Part shown: piece by piece, positions 1 through 9,553 of the stretch | Numbering within the stretch: position 1 is the first letter of the stretch | How the letters are laid out: the number at the start of each line of letters is the position of its first letter | Assembly: GCA_947652605.1 (NCBI GenBank) | Contig: OX393577.1 | Span: forward strand, 29,453,466-29,517,465 | Source of the DNA: Elmis aenea | Taxonomy: Eukaryota > Arthropoda > Insecta > Coleoptera > Elmidae | Reading direction: 5' to 3' | DNA length: 64,000 nt | Translations under genes and position numbers: made by a program | Notes under the pieces: model-generated | Database searches by the model: none | Told to the model about the DNA's origin: nothing | What the model saw: only the letters and a program-made list of their open reading frames with translations

Positions 1-1726
1 TTATGCAAATGAATGAAAATAAAAACAAATATCCTTACTATTTCTATAGTTATAGTATTTTTGTTTAATATTTCTACTTATTTTAATTTAAAATATGCAA
101 TGGTAATCCAGTTATTTTAAAAATAAAAATTTACGATTGACCTATTAAACAAATAAAACTATACTTAAACAATATTAACATTAACTATATTTATAAGCAG
201 TTGTTTAAAGTTACTCAGATAAAAATAATTAGAAAATTTAAAATTGGCTAACTAACGAACCAATTAAAAATGTTGTGATAATATTATATTTAATACGTAA
301 CTAAATAATATTTTTTATTTTTTGCTATTTTCAGTGTATTTAATCTATGGCCTAATAATGTCATTGTATGTTTTTTGTTACACATCAGGTTCTTGAATTT
401 CTCAATATTATGAAATTTTACTTGATTTATAATGATATATCATAAAACGGATGAGCAGAGATAAGTTTGATATTATTGATTTATAGACCATCAGTATGGT
501 CCAATTTTGCTTATCTAACAATTTATTATAAATTAAGATATTAAATTTTTGATATTGACAGTTATTTTAAAAACTGATCTTGTCAAACAACTGCTTATAG
601 CTAAGGTAAATATTGTTTATGTATACGTGCATCAGCGTCATACTTATCAATATCAAATCAAAGATTCATGTGATGGATGGTGATGATTTACAGGTGGATT
701 TATGATTTATAAACCTGGTTTTATAGTAAGATTAAACTGGTTGATCTATGGTTGTTCATATGCGGTTCATATCAGACAAAATTGTTAAAAAATGGCTGAC
801 TACCCCTTTTACAATTCGCCAAAAACACTAATAATAAGTTCAATTTGTTTGAATTAATGGTCACCGATGACACCAAAAGTTTTCACCATTGTAATTCAAG
901 TAAAATATCTGGATGTATGCGTGCTAATTCCACTGGTTGAATATAAGACAGTTTTGTGGCATCTGATTTTGATGGAATATGAGACCGCATATAACTTTAA
1001 GACTGTTAAAAGAAAAAGTTTATCATAAACCTCATAGACTGCATAAAACATAAAAAACCAAAACTTTCATACATTATTTTGATATTTATTATTATTATGG
1101 AGTTATAATACATTTAAAAATGATCAAGATATATTTTCAAAAAATAATGCAAAAACCAATAATTTAAAAAAATTGTAAATAGTTCTGAATGTAAGCCAAA
1201 AACAGCACATTTTTGAGAATTTAATAATTTTTCTATATCTAATAATAATTGAGGTACTTATGAACTAACGCCCTTTTTTGGACCATCCCATATTACAATT
1301 TTATATTTTAAAGTGTTTTATGTTTTAGGTGAAATAACAGTTAAGTGGGTTGAAGCCGTTCAAACAAAGCTACCAATGTGTATAGGGGGAGCAGTTTTTG
1401 GTCCAGTTAGGTTAAAACCAAAGTAAACGTTGAAATTAATATTAAAAAAACTTTTTTTAATAGCTTTATAATAATTTTAGACACAGACAGTTATATAAAA
1501 ATTATTATCTACCATGGGCGATTAACACAGGTACAAACAGTGAGTTTTTGTTGAATATATTTTTTGAAAAAAGATGGGAACAACCACTTTCTGAGTTACA
1601 TAAAGAAGTCAACATAGTACCTTTACTTTTACCAGCATCATAATCCATAATTTGAAATCATTAGTGTTATAAATTTGTGATAATTATTGTAAAAAATGTG
1701 TTATTGCTTATTAATTTATTTACATG
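1..1726. other. AT-rich stretch, no supported gene
   Basis: No transposon end or convincing gene is visible. Two weak coding-like traces exist. After a T-rich tract ending in AG, about 33 codons stay open at 1330-1428 (+), with a residue run [13 protein letters not shown] before the stop. A second open run lies at 1515-1638 (+). On the minus strand about 36 codons are open around 880-995. None joins into a recognisable protein, and stops separate them. They may be remnants of an old element or gene. Confidence 0.3.
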
Positions 1727-2018
1727 CAGGGGTGATATTCTAAATTCTTAACAACCGGTACGTATGGGCTACCTCAGAATTTTTTGCCATGGAGGGAACA
1801 AAACTTCTGACAAAAGAATAAACTATCTTAATACAAAAAAAACAATGCATATGCCGATACATTTAGAGCTAAAAGTCGCTCTTTTACACATTTATTTGTT
1901 TATTTATAATGATTTACATATTGTACATACAATTAAAAAGTACTTTCAACAACCGGTACGGAAAATGTTAACAACCGATACAACCTCACCGATGCTTACC
2001 GGCTGAATACCACCTCTG
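1727..2018. mobile_element. hAT-type MITE with 8-bp TSD
   Basis: The element starts CAGGGGTGATATTC and ends GAATACCACCTCTG, an imperfect terminal inverted repeat. It is flanked on both sides by the perfect 8-bp duplication TTTACATG (1719-1726 and 2019-2026). An 8-bp TSD with CAG...CTG ends is typical of hAT elements. Inside, the motif AACCGGTACG occurs near both ends (about 1753 and 1952) as a subterminal repeat. The short open frame across it has no recognisable domain and is probably accidental. No transposase is present, so it is non-autonomous. Confidence 0.85.
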
Positions 2019-2291
2019 TTTACATGTATATATTTATTGTTTAAGAAACTGATTTTTTTTTGTTAAATAAACATTATTTTGAAAAACGTTCATTGTTCAA
2101 CATTAGGTAACATATTTATTGAAAAAATTCATATAATCCATATGCAATATACAATTTTTTTTAAAATTTATTATGAAGCTATTTACTGTGGATATTTTCA
2201 ATTTATGAAGTGACAATTTTCACTTATTTGTCGGTTCACATGTTCAAAATTTAGTTTTGTTCATAATTGGTTCTCAACATTTCACATCATA

Positions 2292-3616
2292 CAGGGTGAT
2301 TGATTGAGATCGGGACTTAAAGAGATATGAAGAATAAAAAAGGGTATTGATCTGAAATTTTGGTTATGACCATAATGGCATCTAATTATCATAAATTTTT
2401 TTAAATAGTAGGCCTTGAAAATGACAACAAAAGCCAATAATAATAACTGTCAACCACTTTCATAGCGTTTGTCTGTAATGTTCATGAAAATGGAAAATCA
2501 AGAGTATTCCAACACGAATATTTTGAACTTATTTTATATTCATGAAGAATGTCACTAGATTGTTGAAAGTGCGAACGAAGAGTTGTGCATTTTTAACGTA
2601 GCTTGTACAGCATAGTATGTTAAACCTAAGTCTTGCGCTGCCGATCGAATTGACCGCTGAAGATAGGCATTAAAATATCCCAGGATGTTAACTTCATTAG
2701 TTTCATTATTTGTCACATGCTCAGGTCGATTACTAGCAGATTTCACTCTTTTAAATTGCAAAAAATTTGATTCTATTAATTGAAATAATTTCTGTCTGGT
2801 CATTACAATCAAATGAAGATACCTCTCACTGAACACACGGCAAGTTCTTTCAACAATCTTGTGACATTCTTCATGAATATAAGATAAGTTTAAAATACTA
2901 GTGGTTGAATACTCTCGATTTTCCATTTATATGAACACTACAGACAAACGCTGTGAAAGTGGTTTACAGTTATTATTATTGGCTTTTGTTTGTCATTTCC
3001 AAGGCCTGCTATTTAAAAATGTTGCAATTTCTCTTAAATTTATCAAAAATTCGTAATAACTCGAACATTATTGCAGATAGGTATAGGAAACGCTAATACA
3101 GATTGATGCAGAATTAAATTTTGCATTAGAAATTTTTTTAAAAAATTGGGCGTTGTATTTGAAATAAACGAGTTTTACTGGTCTGAAGTTGTATTAAAAG
3201 GAAATTACATTTTGGACACCCTGTAAGTAATGCATCTATTTAAAAAATTCCAGCATGAACTCCAAGGTTTCTTCTATGCATAGGCTAAATTTGAGGGTTT
3301 TCTCTTTAAAAATGGCGCCAGTAGATAATATTAAGCATCACAATGAAAATCAAAAAAGTCCAAAAATTTAAAAAACGACTGCATGTAGGTATAGGGATAG
3401 GGTTTGCTATTAAAAGTCCCTCTTATAAGTCTAATATAACGTTTTAAATCCAAAAATGCAATAAAAAATATACCATTGTAGACGTCAATTTCCGTTATAT
3501 CCGGAGGTGTCGCCACCTTAAAAATATTTTCAATAAGCAGATCAGATGCCATTATGGTCAATACCCTTTTTCATTCTTCATATCTTTTTAAGTCCCGATC
3601 TCAATCAATCACCCTG
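2292..3616. mobile_element. Foldback CAGGGTG element encoding DUF4817
   Basis: The ends are CAGGGTGATTGATTGAGATC and its near-perfect inverse (GATCTCAATCAATCACCCTG), each bordered by TA, as in Tc1/mariner-type insertion. The inverted repeat continues inward: outer arms at 2292-2378 and 3543-3616, inner arms at about 2391-2595 and 2838-3020. The left arm lacks roughly 500 bases present in the right arm (about 3024-3540), so the arms differ by a large indel. The right arm also carries an internal CACCCTGTA terminus near 3211, perhaps a nested remnant. The element carries the start of a DUF4817 gene. Confidence 0.8.
2555..2926 (-). pseudogene. DUF4817 helix-turn-helix protein, truncated (Tc3/mariner-like)
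   Basis: A 123-residue frame starts at an ATG in the right arm of the foldback element. Residues about 30-110 follow the pattern I know for the arthropod DUF4817 helix-turn-helix domain: an SERYLHL segment where the family has ERYP, a VTNNETNEVNILGYFNA segment, then QRSIRSAAQDLGL and a final TLKMH. In this family the domain precedes a DDE-type transposase region and probably binds DNA. No DDE region follows here, so the protein ends about a third of the way through. It is a derivative, not a working transposase. The left arm repeats the first 22 codons on the + strand (about 2488-2556), where a TAG ends it. I am confident of the domain from pattern memory; a profile search would confirm it. 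Confidence 0.7.
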
Positions 3617-3790
3617 TATAAGCAAGAAGAAATTTAAAGAAATTTCTTATTAAAGAGTAAACCAAAAATAGGATATCAAAACAGCTAAATTAGAAATAGT
3701 TAATAAAGTTTTAACAGTTATTATTAGTTTTTATTTTACTATTGGGCAAAAAATTGATCATTTCCATATCTCAGGTAAGTAGGAGATTGA

Positions 3791-4516
3791 TAGGGTTGCC
3801 AACAGGTCTCTTTTAAAGAGAACATGTTCTCTTTTATAAGGGAATATTTTTGTTCTCTTTCTTTTTTTATTATTTATAGAAATGTCCTCTTTTTTAAATT
3901 TTGCTAATTAATAATTATTTAATAATGCACAAAAGAAAAAGTTCCTCTCTAAATTTGAAATGTAAATTAACAACACTATTTTATTGTGTGTAAAGGTAAA
4001 AAGCATGTGAAGTTTTGATCTAGTCAATCTAGTGTTGTCAACACAGGTCCACAGGTGAGGTGTGGTGGGGTTTGCAAATATCACACGTTACAAATCAAAT
4101 CACATGGCCTGAAACAACCAATCGTATTATCTGTTTTCAAGAAGAATTGCAAACCAAATATAAATGTTTTAAACCAACATCAAATTCTAAATCGGAGGCG
4201 ACTTGTACGATTTGTAATACAATAGTTTCAGTTGCAAACAAAGGCAAATATGATTTGGATCAACACGTATTATCAAAAAAACACTCAAAAATTCTTCGTG
4301 CAGGAACTAGTTCCATGTCCGTAGGTATGTGATTTTTTTTACACACAAAAATTCATCTCTCGATCTCAAAGTATCAGCAGTTGAAGGAACTTTGGCTTTT
4401 CACACTTTTTTTTAAGTTACCAATCTTATATTATAATTGTAAAAAACGTGTATAGGTACGAATAAGTTTATTGAAAAAAATGTTCTCTTTTTTGTACTCA
4501 ACAGTTGGCAACCCTA
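3791..4516. mobile_element. hAT derivative retaining transposase N-terminal exon
   Basis: The terminal inverted repeat is TAGGGTTGCCAAC at the left and GTTGGCAACCCTA at the right. It is bordered by a perfect 8-bp TSD, GAGATTGA (3783-3790 and 4517-4524). Repeats of the word GTTCTCTTTT occur near both ends. The interior keeps one zinc-finger exon and a second short coding trace, while the catalytic region is missing. This is an internal-deletion derivative of an autonomous hAT. Confidence 0.88.
4055..4410 (+). pseudogene. hAT transposase N-terminal zinc-finger fragment
   Basis: From 4060 to 4332 the frame is open for 90 codons but has no ATG before its last few residues; the open stretch begins with GTG. 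It contains a BED-like zinc finger: KYKCFKP, then C-x2-C (CTIC), SVANKGKYDLDQH and SKKHSK. This matches the N-terminal finger of insect hAT transposases, where it binds DNA ends. A GTAGGTATGTG sequence at about 4319-4330 could be a splice donor. A second fragment at about 4367-4411 reads VSAVEGTLAFHT, which resembles the next segment of the same family. The dimerisation and catalytic domains are absent. Confidence 0.72.
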
Positions 4517-4524
4517 GAGATTGA

Positions 4525-5795
4525 TAGTAAACGACTGACTGGTAGATTTCCAAGAAATTTTTCTGTAAACCCAATCTTAAAAGTATTGTGTGAATAAAAC
4601 CAAATGTTTAAAGTATTTGAGTAATTTATGTTAAATTTAATGTTAATAAGTCTGGTAAACAATAATTTATCTAATTTATTACGAACCATCTCATTTGAAA
4701 AAAACTAGACCATTTTGAGACTCGCGTGTCTCTCTTTCACATCATTAAACTTTTTATTTTTATTTGTTGTTGGTTTTTGTAGTGCAAGCTTTTTAAATTA
4801 TATTAGAAATTAAACTAAATGAAACTTTACCCACAACTTAAAAAATATCTTCAGTTTTTCTATAAAGTTGCAGAAACATATTAACACATTTTATCATTAA
4901 GGTCTTGATGACTTTAAATCTGGCTAAAAACGGAACGAAATTTTTATTTTTTAAGATTGAAAACAAAATAAATATTTTCCATTACCGGTTTAATCACTAT
5001 TTAAATTTTATTTAAGGTTTGTTCCATCAGTGGTTTGGACGATCCAATAACTGTCACGAGTGTGCGCAGCATCAATATCGCGTTACATCACAGTCTCTGA
5101 CAGTTCACCGGACCGTCAATAATCCATTCCATCAACTATTAAAATAACCCATGAACTGGTTTGAGGACGATGAGAACAGCTTATGAACTAGGGACTAGGG
5201 GACAAATTGTTGCAGGGATTTTTACACGCATGCGCTGTTCATAACTACCGTGAGCTCTGGTAGCTACGCATTACCCTCCAAATCCCATTTAGTACTGGAT
5301 TCTTGAGGTGTTTACCCTTGCAAGGCGCTCATTTCTATGAACCCAATAGACGCAAATGTCATATACAGTTGGGCCAGTCGTAAAAGCGTTCCAACAACGG
5401 CTAATACTGGGCAATACATTTATTAGTACATAGTTCACGCATGCGAACAAAACAGTTCATGCATTGATTCATGAATTGGTTTTAAACGGCTTGTTGAAAC
5501 AAACGTTTATTAAACACCAACTGTGATTAGGAGACTCTCACGAGGCAGTAAAATATTGTAACGTGCACGCTTGTAACTCAACGATCATGATGGTATGTGG
5601 TGAAATTGTGTCAAATCTACCAAACTATTCGAGACACGCCTAAAGCAATCAAGCATTCGTGGAGTAAAATGTTCGCGAACGCCCAAGTGTATATAAGCAA
5701 ACGTTTTGGGGAGTCAAGCCAGAGTTACCAGATTTAAAAATTTCTGTCGAGGGACACTGCGACAAAAAAAAGCTTGTAGCCATAGGGTTTTTATA
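4525..5795. other. No supported gene; possible old GC-richer repeat
   Basis: Nothing codes convincingly. About 5030-5720 is less AT-rich than its surroundings and contains several short inverted words around GCATGCG and GTTCATGAA, perhaps a decayed MITE, but I could not pair clear ends. GTATATAAGC at about 5688 resembles a TATA element, with no gene following it. Confidence 0.3.
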
Positions 5796-5973
5796 CAGTG
5801 TGTACAAAAAGTAACGTAACGCGTCGATATCTCGTCTTGTGATTACAAAAAAAAGTTTTGATTAAAAGTGGTTTGTATTCATTTACTACATGACTCCAAA
5901 TTGTTTTCAACTATACAGTGTTTTGTTTTTGCACACCGATGCGTAACTTTATTTTCTTCAATGGAACACCCTG
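5796..5973. mobile_element. Small TA-flanked MITE
   Basis: Left end CAGTGTGTAC and right end CAATGGAACACCCTG are both bordered by TA. Internal inverted words around AAGTAACGTAACGCG and GCGTAACTT suggest a decayed inverted-repeat element of about 180 bp. It is non-coding. Confidence 0.4.
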
Positions 5974-6115
5974 TATGTTTTGTATTTTTTAGCAAAATTA
6001 AATTCTTTTTTCAAAAATTTAAAGGTTTTTATGTACTAAAATAAATACTTGACAATAATTGACAATAGTCATAGTGATGCTGATTCGCTAAAATTTTAAA
6101 ATAATACAAAATACA

Positions 6116-6197
6116 CAGGGTGTTTCTTATGCCCGGTCCAATTGGATAAACTTCAAAGTCAAACACGCATAAGCCAATTTTTAAATGGAACACCCTC
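6116..6197. mobile_element. Very short CAGGGTG-type element remnant
   Basis: CAGGGTGTTTCTTATGC opens it and GGAACACCCTC closes it, with GCATAAG-type inverted words between. It looks like a deleted member of the TA-flanked CAGGGTG families found elsewhere in the window. There is no coding content. Confidence 0.35.
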
Positions 6198-6424
6198 TAT
6201 TCTTTTACATTTCCTTATCGATAATTGATTTGTGTTTATGTAAATGTAAAGGGTTTTATGTACCTCAAATTAACATTTCTTGAGTCATTGCAGTTTTAAT
6301 GATAATTTACGAGCACCAACACAATATTTAATAGAAAAAAACTAACCGGCTTTGGACATATCTCGAAAATTTGTTTAAAATGTTAATACATTGCTAAAAA
6401 ACAGAAACAAGAATGCATATGGAC

Positions 6425-6728
6425 CAGGGCTGTGGAGTCGGAGTCGGAGTCGGAGTTTAGAAGGAATTTCTGGTCAGTGGAGTCGGAGTCAGAGTCGGAA
6501 AAAATGTACCGACTCCGACTCCGGGTACAACAAAAAATTGCGAGATGGTCCTTTACCGCAAAATTTAGCTCAAATTTTAAATAATTTTTTTATGTTTCTT
6601 TTTTTTTTCTTATATTACACATCATAAAATGTCTTAGTATTTAATTTTGTCGGAGTCGGAGTCGAACTACTAAAATTATCAGGAGTCGGAGTCGGAGTCG
6701 ACTTTTTTTTACCGACTCCGCAGCCCTG
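6425..6728. mobile_element. hAT-type MITE made of GGAGTC repeats
   Basis: The ends are CAGGGCTGTGGAGTCGG and CCGACTCCGCAGCCCTG. The flanking 8-bp TSD ATATGGAC is perfect (6417-6424 and 6729-6736). The subterminal regions are short tandem arrays of GGAGTC or its complement: the left edge has GGAGTC, then GACTCC, and the right side repeats this order. The open frame crossing it encodes only RSRS-like low complexity from the hexamer and should not be read as a gene. Confidence 0.92.
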
Positions 6729-6807
6729 ATATGGACTTGTTTAAAACTCATCACAAACCTTTTACTTTTATCTCTGAATTACCAGAAGTATAAATTAACC
6801 ACGCCAA

Positions 6808-7191
6808 ATTTGTAGTTTTCTAATTTGAACTGGATTAGTATGAAGTATTTATAATATAATCTGGATAATACAATCAATATTCGAACAAGTGGAGTTCTAT
6901 CAATGTTAATGTAGTTACAACCGGTATTAACTGTTATGTAATTCTGGTTCACGGAAACGAAATTTTTGGGGTGGGAATGGAAATACAAAAACGAAATTTT
7001 TCTTTTTACAAAAATTTTTCTGTTTTTAGTTCCTGCGTTAAATAGACTTTCTTATTATTCCTGGAGCCCCTATACTTTGTTCCCAAGAAAGTCCAGCGAC
7101 TTATATGCTCCAAAGCAATCCCAATCAGTTACTATCGTGAAAATTATATTTATTTTTTATTTTAACCGGAAGTCACATACTTTGTAGTTAT
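6808..7191. repeat. 384-bp direct repeat, left copy, flanking LINE
   Basis: This 384-bp segment appears identical to 9170-9553; I found no mismatch by eye. It directly abuts the 3' end of the minus-strand LINE. It does not begin TG or end CA and has no LTR features. The simplest reading is a very long duplication made when the LINE inserted, or a tandem duplication that preceded it. Confidence 0.85.
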
Positions 7192-7238
7192 TTTATTTTT
7201 TTATTTAGTCATTTGTCTTTCTACCGTTAGGTGTAAGA

Positions 7239-7826
7239 CTACATTAATTTACTAAACCAATTTAAGATAAAAACTAAACACAAGTTCGATAAAAGTACAT
7301 TTAACATAATATTTAATGTGAGCTTCACTATTATGTTAACTTTATTTTTTAAATCTCCCATAATAATTATGTTATCCTTAGCTGCATCTATTTCTTCCTG
7401 CAAACTTGTAAAATATTTATCTTTTTCTTCCTTATTTGCATCTTCATTTTCTCCGTATGTTACTATCATTGTGTATATTTCATCTTCTGTTAGTTTTATT
7501 TCAACTGTCAATATCCTCTCGTTTATGAGTTTTTCTGTTACTATGTCTTTCAACCTATTAGGAGCTACTATTAAACCAACCCCTCTCTTCGCTCTTTCCT
7601 TCTCTTCTACTCCGGACCATAGTAGCCAATATCCCTTATGTATTTTAACTATACCTCTTCCTTTCTTTTTTATTTCTGTTATTCCTAGAATTTCAATTTG
7701 TTGTTTTATCATTTCTTCTACTAATTCTTCTTCCTTTCCTTTTAAGCTCCTCACATTCCATATTCCTATGTTTGTAATTTTGTTTCTTTCCTCATGTAAG
7801 CCCTTGTCCTTTGCCTGTGTCGTCAT
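7239..7826 (-). pseudogene. LINE ORF2, endonuclease domain only
   Basis: A 195-residue frame begins at an ATG 28 bases after the ORF1 stop, in a different frame. Residues about 20-160 carry the apurinic-like endonuclease (exonuclease/endonuclease/phosphatase) signature in order: GIWNVRSLKGKEEEL, then GITEIKKKGRG (family: TETK), RGVGLIVAP, and IIIMGDLKNKVN where the family has GDFN. The GDFN to GDLK change weakens a catalytic motif. After residue 165 the sequence no longer matches and soon stops, with no reverse transcriptase. In an intact LINE this domain nicks target DNA to prime reverse transcription. Confidence 0.8.
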
Positions 7827-7854
7827 TTTTTCTTGCCTTTGCCTTTTTCTTTAT

Positions 7855-8637
7855 TCAGTTTTTTGCAGATGGTTGCTGGGGTTTCCTTAGTTCCTCTTGA
7901 TCATCATCCCATTCCCATCTCTCTCCATTTATTATTAGTTTTCGGTACCCGATTATGGTTGTATTTCCTTTGTTTCGTTCACTTCTTTCGCGTTCCCTTA
8001 TACGCATCTGCATTTGTTTTTCTTTTTCTGTAAGGTCATTGTTGATATATATTTTTGTTTCTTTGACTTGTCTAAGACTACTTTTGTTCTTAAGCACCTT
8101 CAACTTTTCTTCCCAGTTTTCCATCTCCATCCAACACGTTTTATTTCCAATTTTCTTTGCGTTTTTTATTTTTGTATCGATTTTTAGCACCGCTTTTGTA
8201 AACTCTTGTAGTTCGTACTTTAGTTCGTTGTTATCTTTTGCTTGTGGCGTAAATCCAGTGATTACCAGATTATTTTTCTTCTTCTCCCTTTCCAGTTTTT
8301 CTACTTTTTTATCGAGTTTTTCGATTTTAGTCTCAAGGTGCTGTACATTGTTTTTCAGTGCTATATTTTCTTTCAAAATTTGTTCCATTTTATTTTCCAT
8401 TTTTTCCATTTTATTGGTCTGGTCCGTCTGATTTTGTTTAATCTGTTTAATTTCGCTCATCATTTCTGTGAACATATCTTTTAGCTCTTCCATTTCTTCT
8501 GTATTTACTTTTTGTTTTGCCTTTACTGGTGTTCTCTTTGTTAACTTGCGCTGTTTAGAAATACCTTTTGGGCTTTCGTCTTCTCTTTTCCTTTTATTTT
8601 CTTCGCTTTCCGAATCAGTTTTGTATCTATCGTTCAT
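7855..8637 (-). CDS. LINE ORF1 nucleic-acid-binding protein
   Basis: An intact 260-residue frame from an ATG. Residues about 1-45 are highly charged and basic. Residues about 48-120 form a long coiled coil rich in E, K, N and Q (predicted trimerisation or multimerisation). Residues about 121-215 follow the RRM-like core of insect LINE ORF1 proteins, with NNLVITGF, NAKKIGNKTCWMEM and KIYINNDLTEKE. The tail has NGERWEWDDDQEEL. ORF1 proteins coat LINE RNA as chaperones. This is the only long, uninterrupted, recognisable protein frame in the window, so the insertion may be fairly recent. The exact LINE clade is uncertain (I/Jockey/R1-like range). Confidence 0.8.
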   Translation of the reverse strand: MNDRYKTDSESEENKRKREDESPKGISKQRKLTKRTPVKAKQKVNTEEMEELKDMFTEMMSEIKQIKQNQTDQTNKMEKMENKMEQILKENIALKNNVQHLETKIEKLDKKVEKLEREKKKNNLVITGFTPQAKDNNELKYELQEFTKAVLKIDTKIKNAKKIGNKTCWMEMENWEEKLKVLKNKSSLRQVKETKIYINNDLTEKEKQMQMRIRERERSERNKGNTTIIGYRKLIINGERWEWDDDQEELRKPQQPSAKN

Positions 8638-9169
8638 TACCCTTTTCAGTACTTTTATTTATTTGTTATTTATATTATAATCAGCATTTAAACATACACA
8701 CCGCGCAAAAAGACCAGGCCCCGGTCGACCCGTCAAAAGCCTGATCTTTATCGGTGTCTATTACTTATGGCGAAATAAATATAACGGTTATTTATTTACT
8801 TACTTTGTGTTATTCTCTATTAAATAAAACGTGGGGTTTTGATCCTGTATTGTTTCCTGTTTTCCGGCAGCTTTATATACCGCTCCGTGTATCTTTGGTT
8901 GCCTGACTCGTATTTTTGGGCAGGACTCGTTTTCCGTTGTAAATACTCTTATCAATTCCTAACCTAGACTTTACACTGGATCTCTATTTTTAAATTTACT
9001 TGTTAGTACTATTTTCCTTCCTTGGTTGGAATCCTTATAGGGATTACCAGCCTATCACTGTACTTGGATACCTTCTTTCCACACTAAGTATTGCCACTTA
9101 CTCACTTTCTAATCACTCTGAAACGGGGCCGATATTTTCGGTTACCACGTTGTCAGCCATTTTCTTTCT

Positions 9170-9553
9170 ATTTGTAGTTTTCTAATTTGAACTGGATTAG
9201 TATGAAGTATTTATAATATAATCTGGATAATACAATCAATATTCGAACAAGTGGAGTTCTATCAATGTTAATGTAGTTACAACCGGTATTAACTGTTATG
9301 TAATTCTGGTTCACGGAAACGAAATTTTTGGGGTGGGAATGGAAATACAAAAACGAAATTTTTCTTTTTACAAAAATTTTTCTGTTTTTAGTTCCTGCGT
9401 TAAATAGACTTTCTTATTATTCCTGGAGCCCCTATACTTTGTTCCCAAGAAAGTCCAGCGACTTATATGCTCCAAAGCAATCCCAATCAGTTACTATCGT
9501 GAAAATTATATTTATTTTTTATTTTAACCGGAAGTCACATACTTTGTAGTTAT
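9170..9553. repeat. 384-bp direct repeat, right copy, flanking LINE
   Basis: Second copy of 6808-7191. The match starts exactly at the LINE 5' end (ATTTGTAG follows GCCATTTTCTTTCT) and ends in TTTGTAGTTAT at 9553, after which the sequences diverge. Confidence 0.85.

Larger units (their letters stand above)
7192..9169 (-). mobile_element. APE-type LINE, internally deleted, both ends present
   Basis: Read on the minus strand it begins AGAAAGAAAATGGC at 9169, runs through a roughly 530-bp leader, ORF1 and the endonuclease start of ORF2, then jumps to a 3' end whose tail is AAATAAAAAAATAAAA at 7192. The last 40 bases resemble the 52-bp LINE stub at 43340-43391 (shared words CACCTAAC, GTAGAA, GACTAAATAAA), which supports 7192 as the true 3' end. 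The reverse-transcriptase region is missing altogether, so the copy is an internal deletion, not the usual 5' truncation. It lies exactly between the two 384-bp repeats. The first ATG after the start opens a 15-codon upstream frame. Confidence 0.82.

Noticed and set aside
5019..5530. MITE with TTTGTTCC...-type ends
   Set aside because: Left and right candidate ends match only in short words and no TSD was found.
6391..6627. RS-rich protein (RSRSRS run)
   Set aside because: It is the translation of GGAGTC repeats inside a hAT-type MITE with clear ends and TSD.
7318..8680. Plus-strand frames rich in S, F and L
   Set aside because: They are antisense shadows of the minus-strand LINE ORF1 and ORF2.
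6808..9553. LTR retrotransposon with 384-bp LTRs
   Set aside because: The repeats lack TG/CA ends, and no primer-binding site, gag or pol lies between. The interior is a minus-strand LINE.
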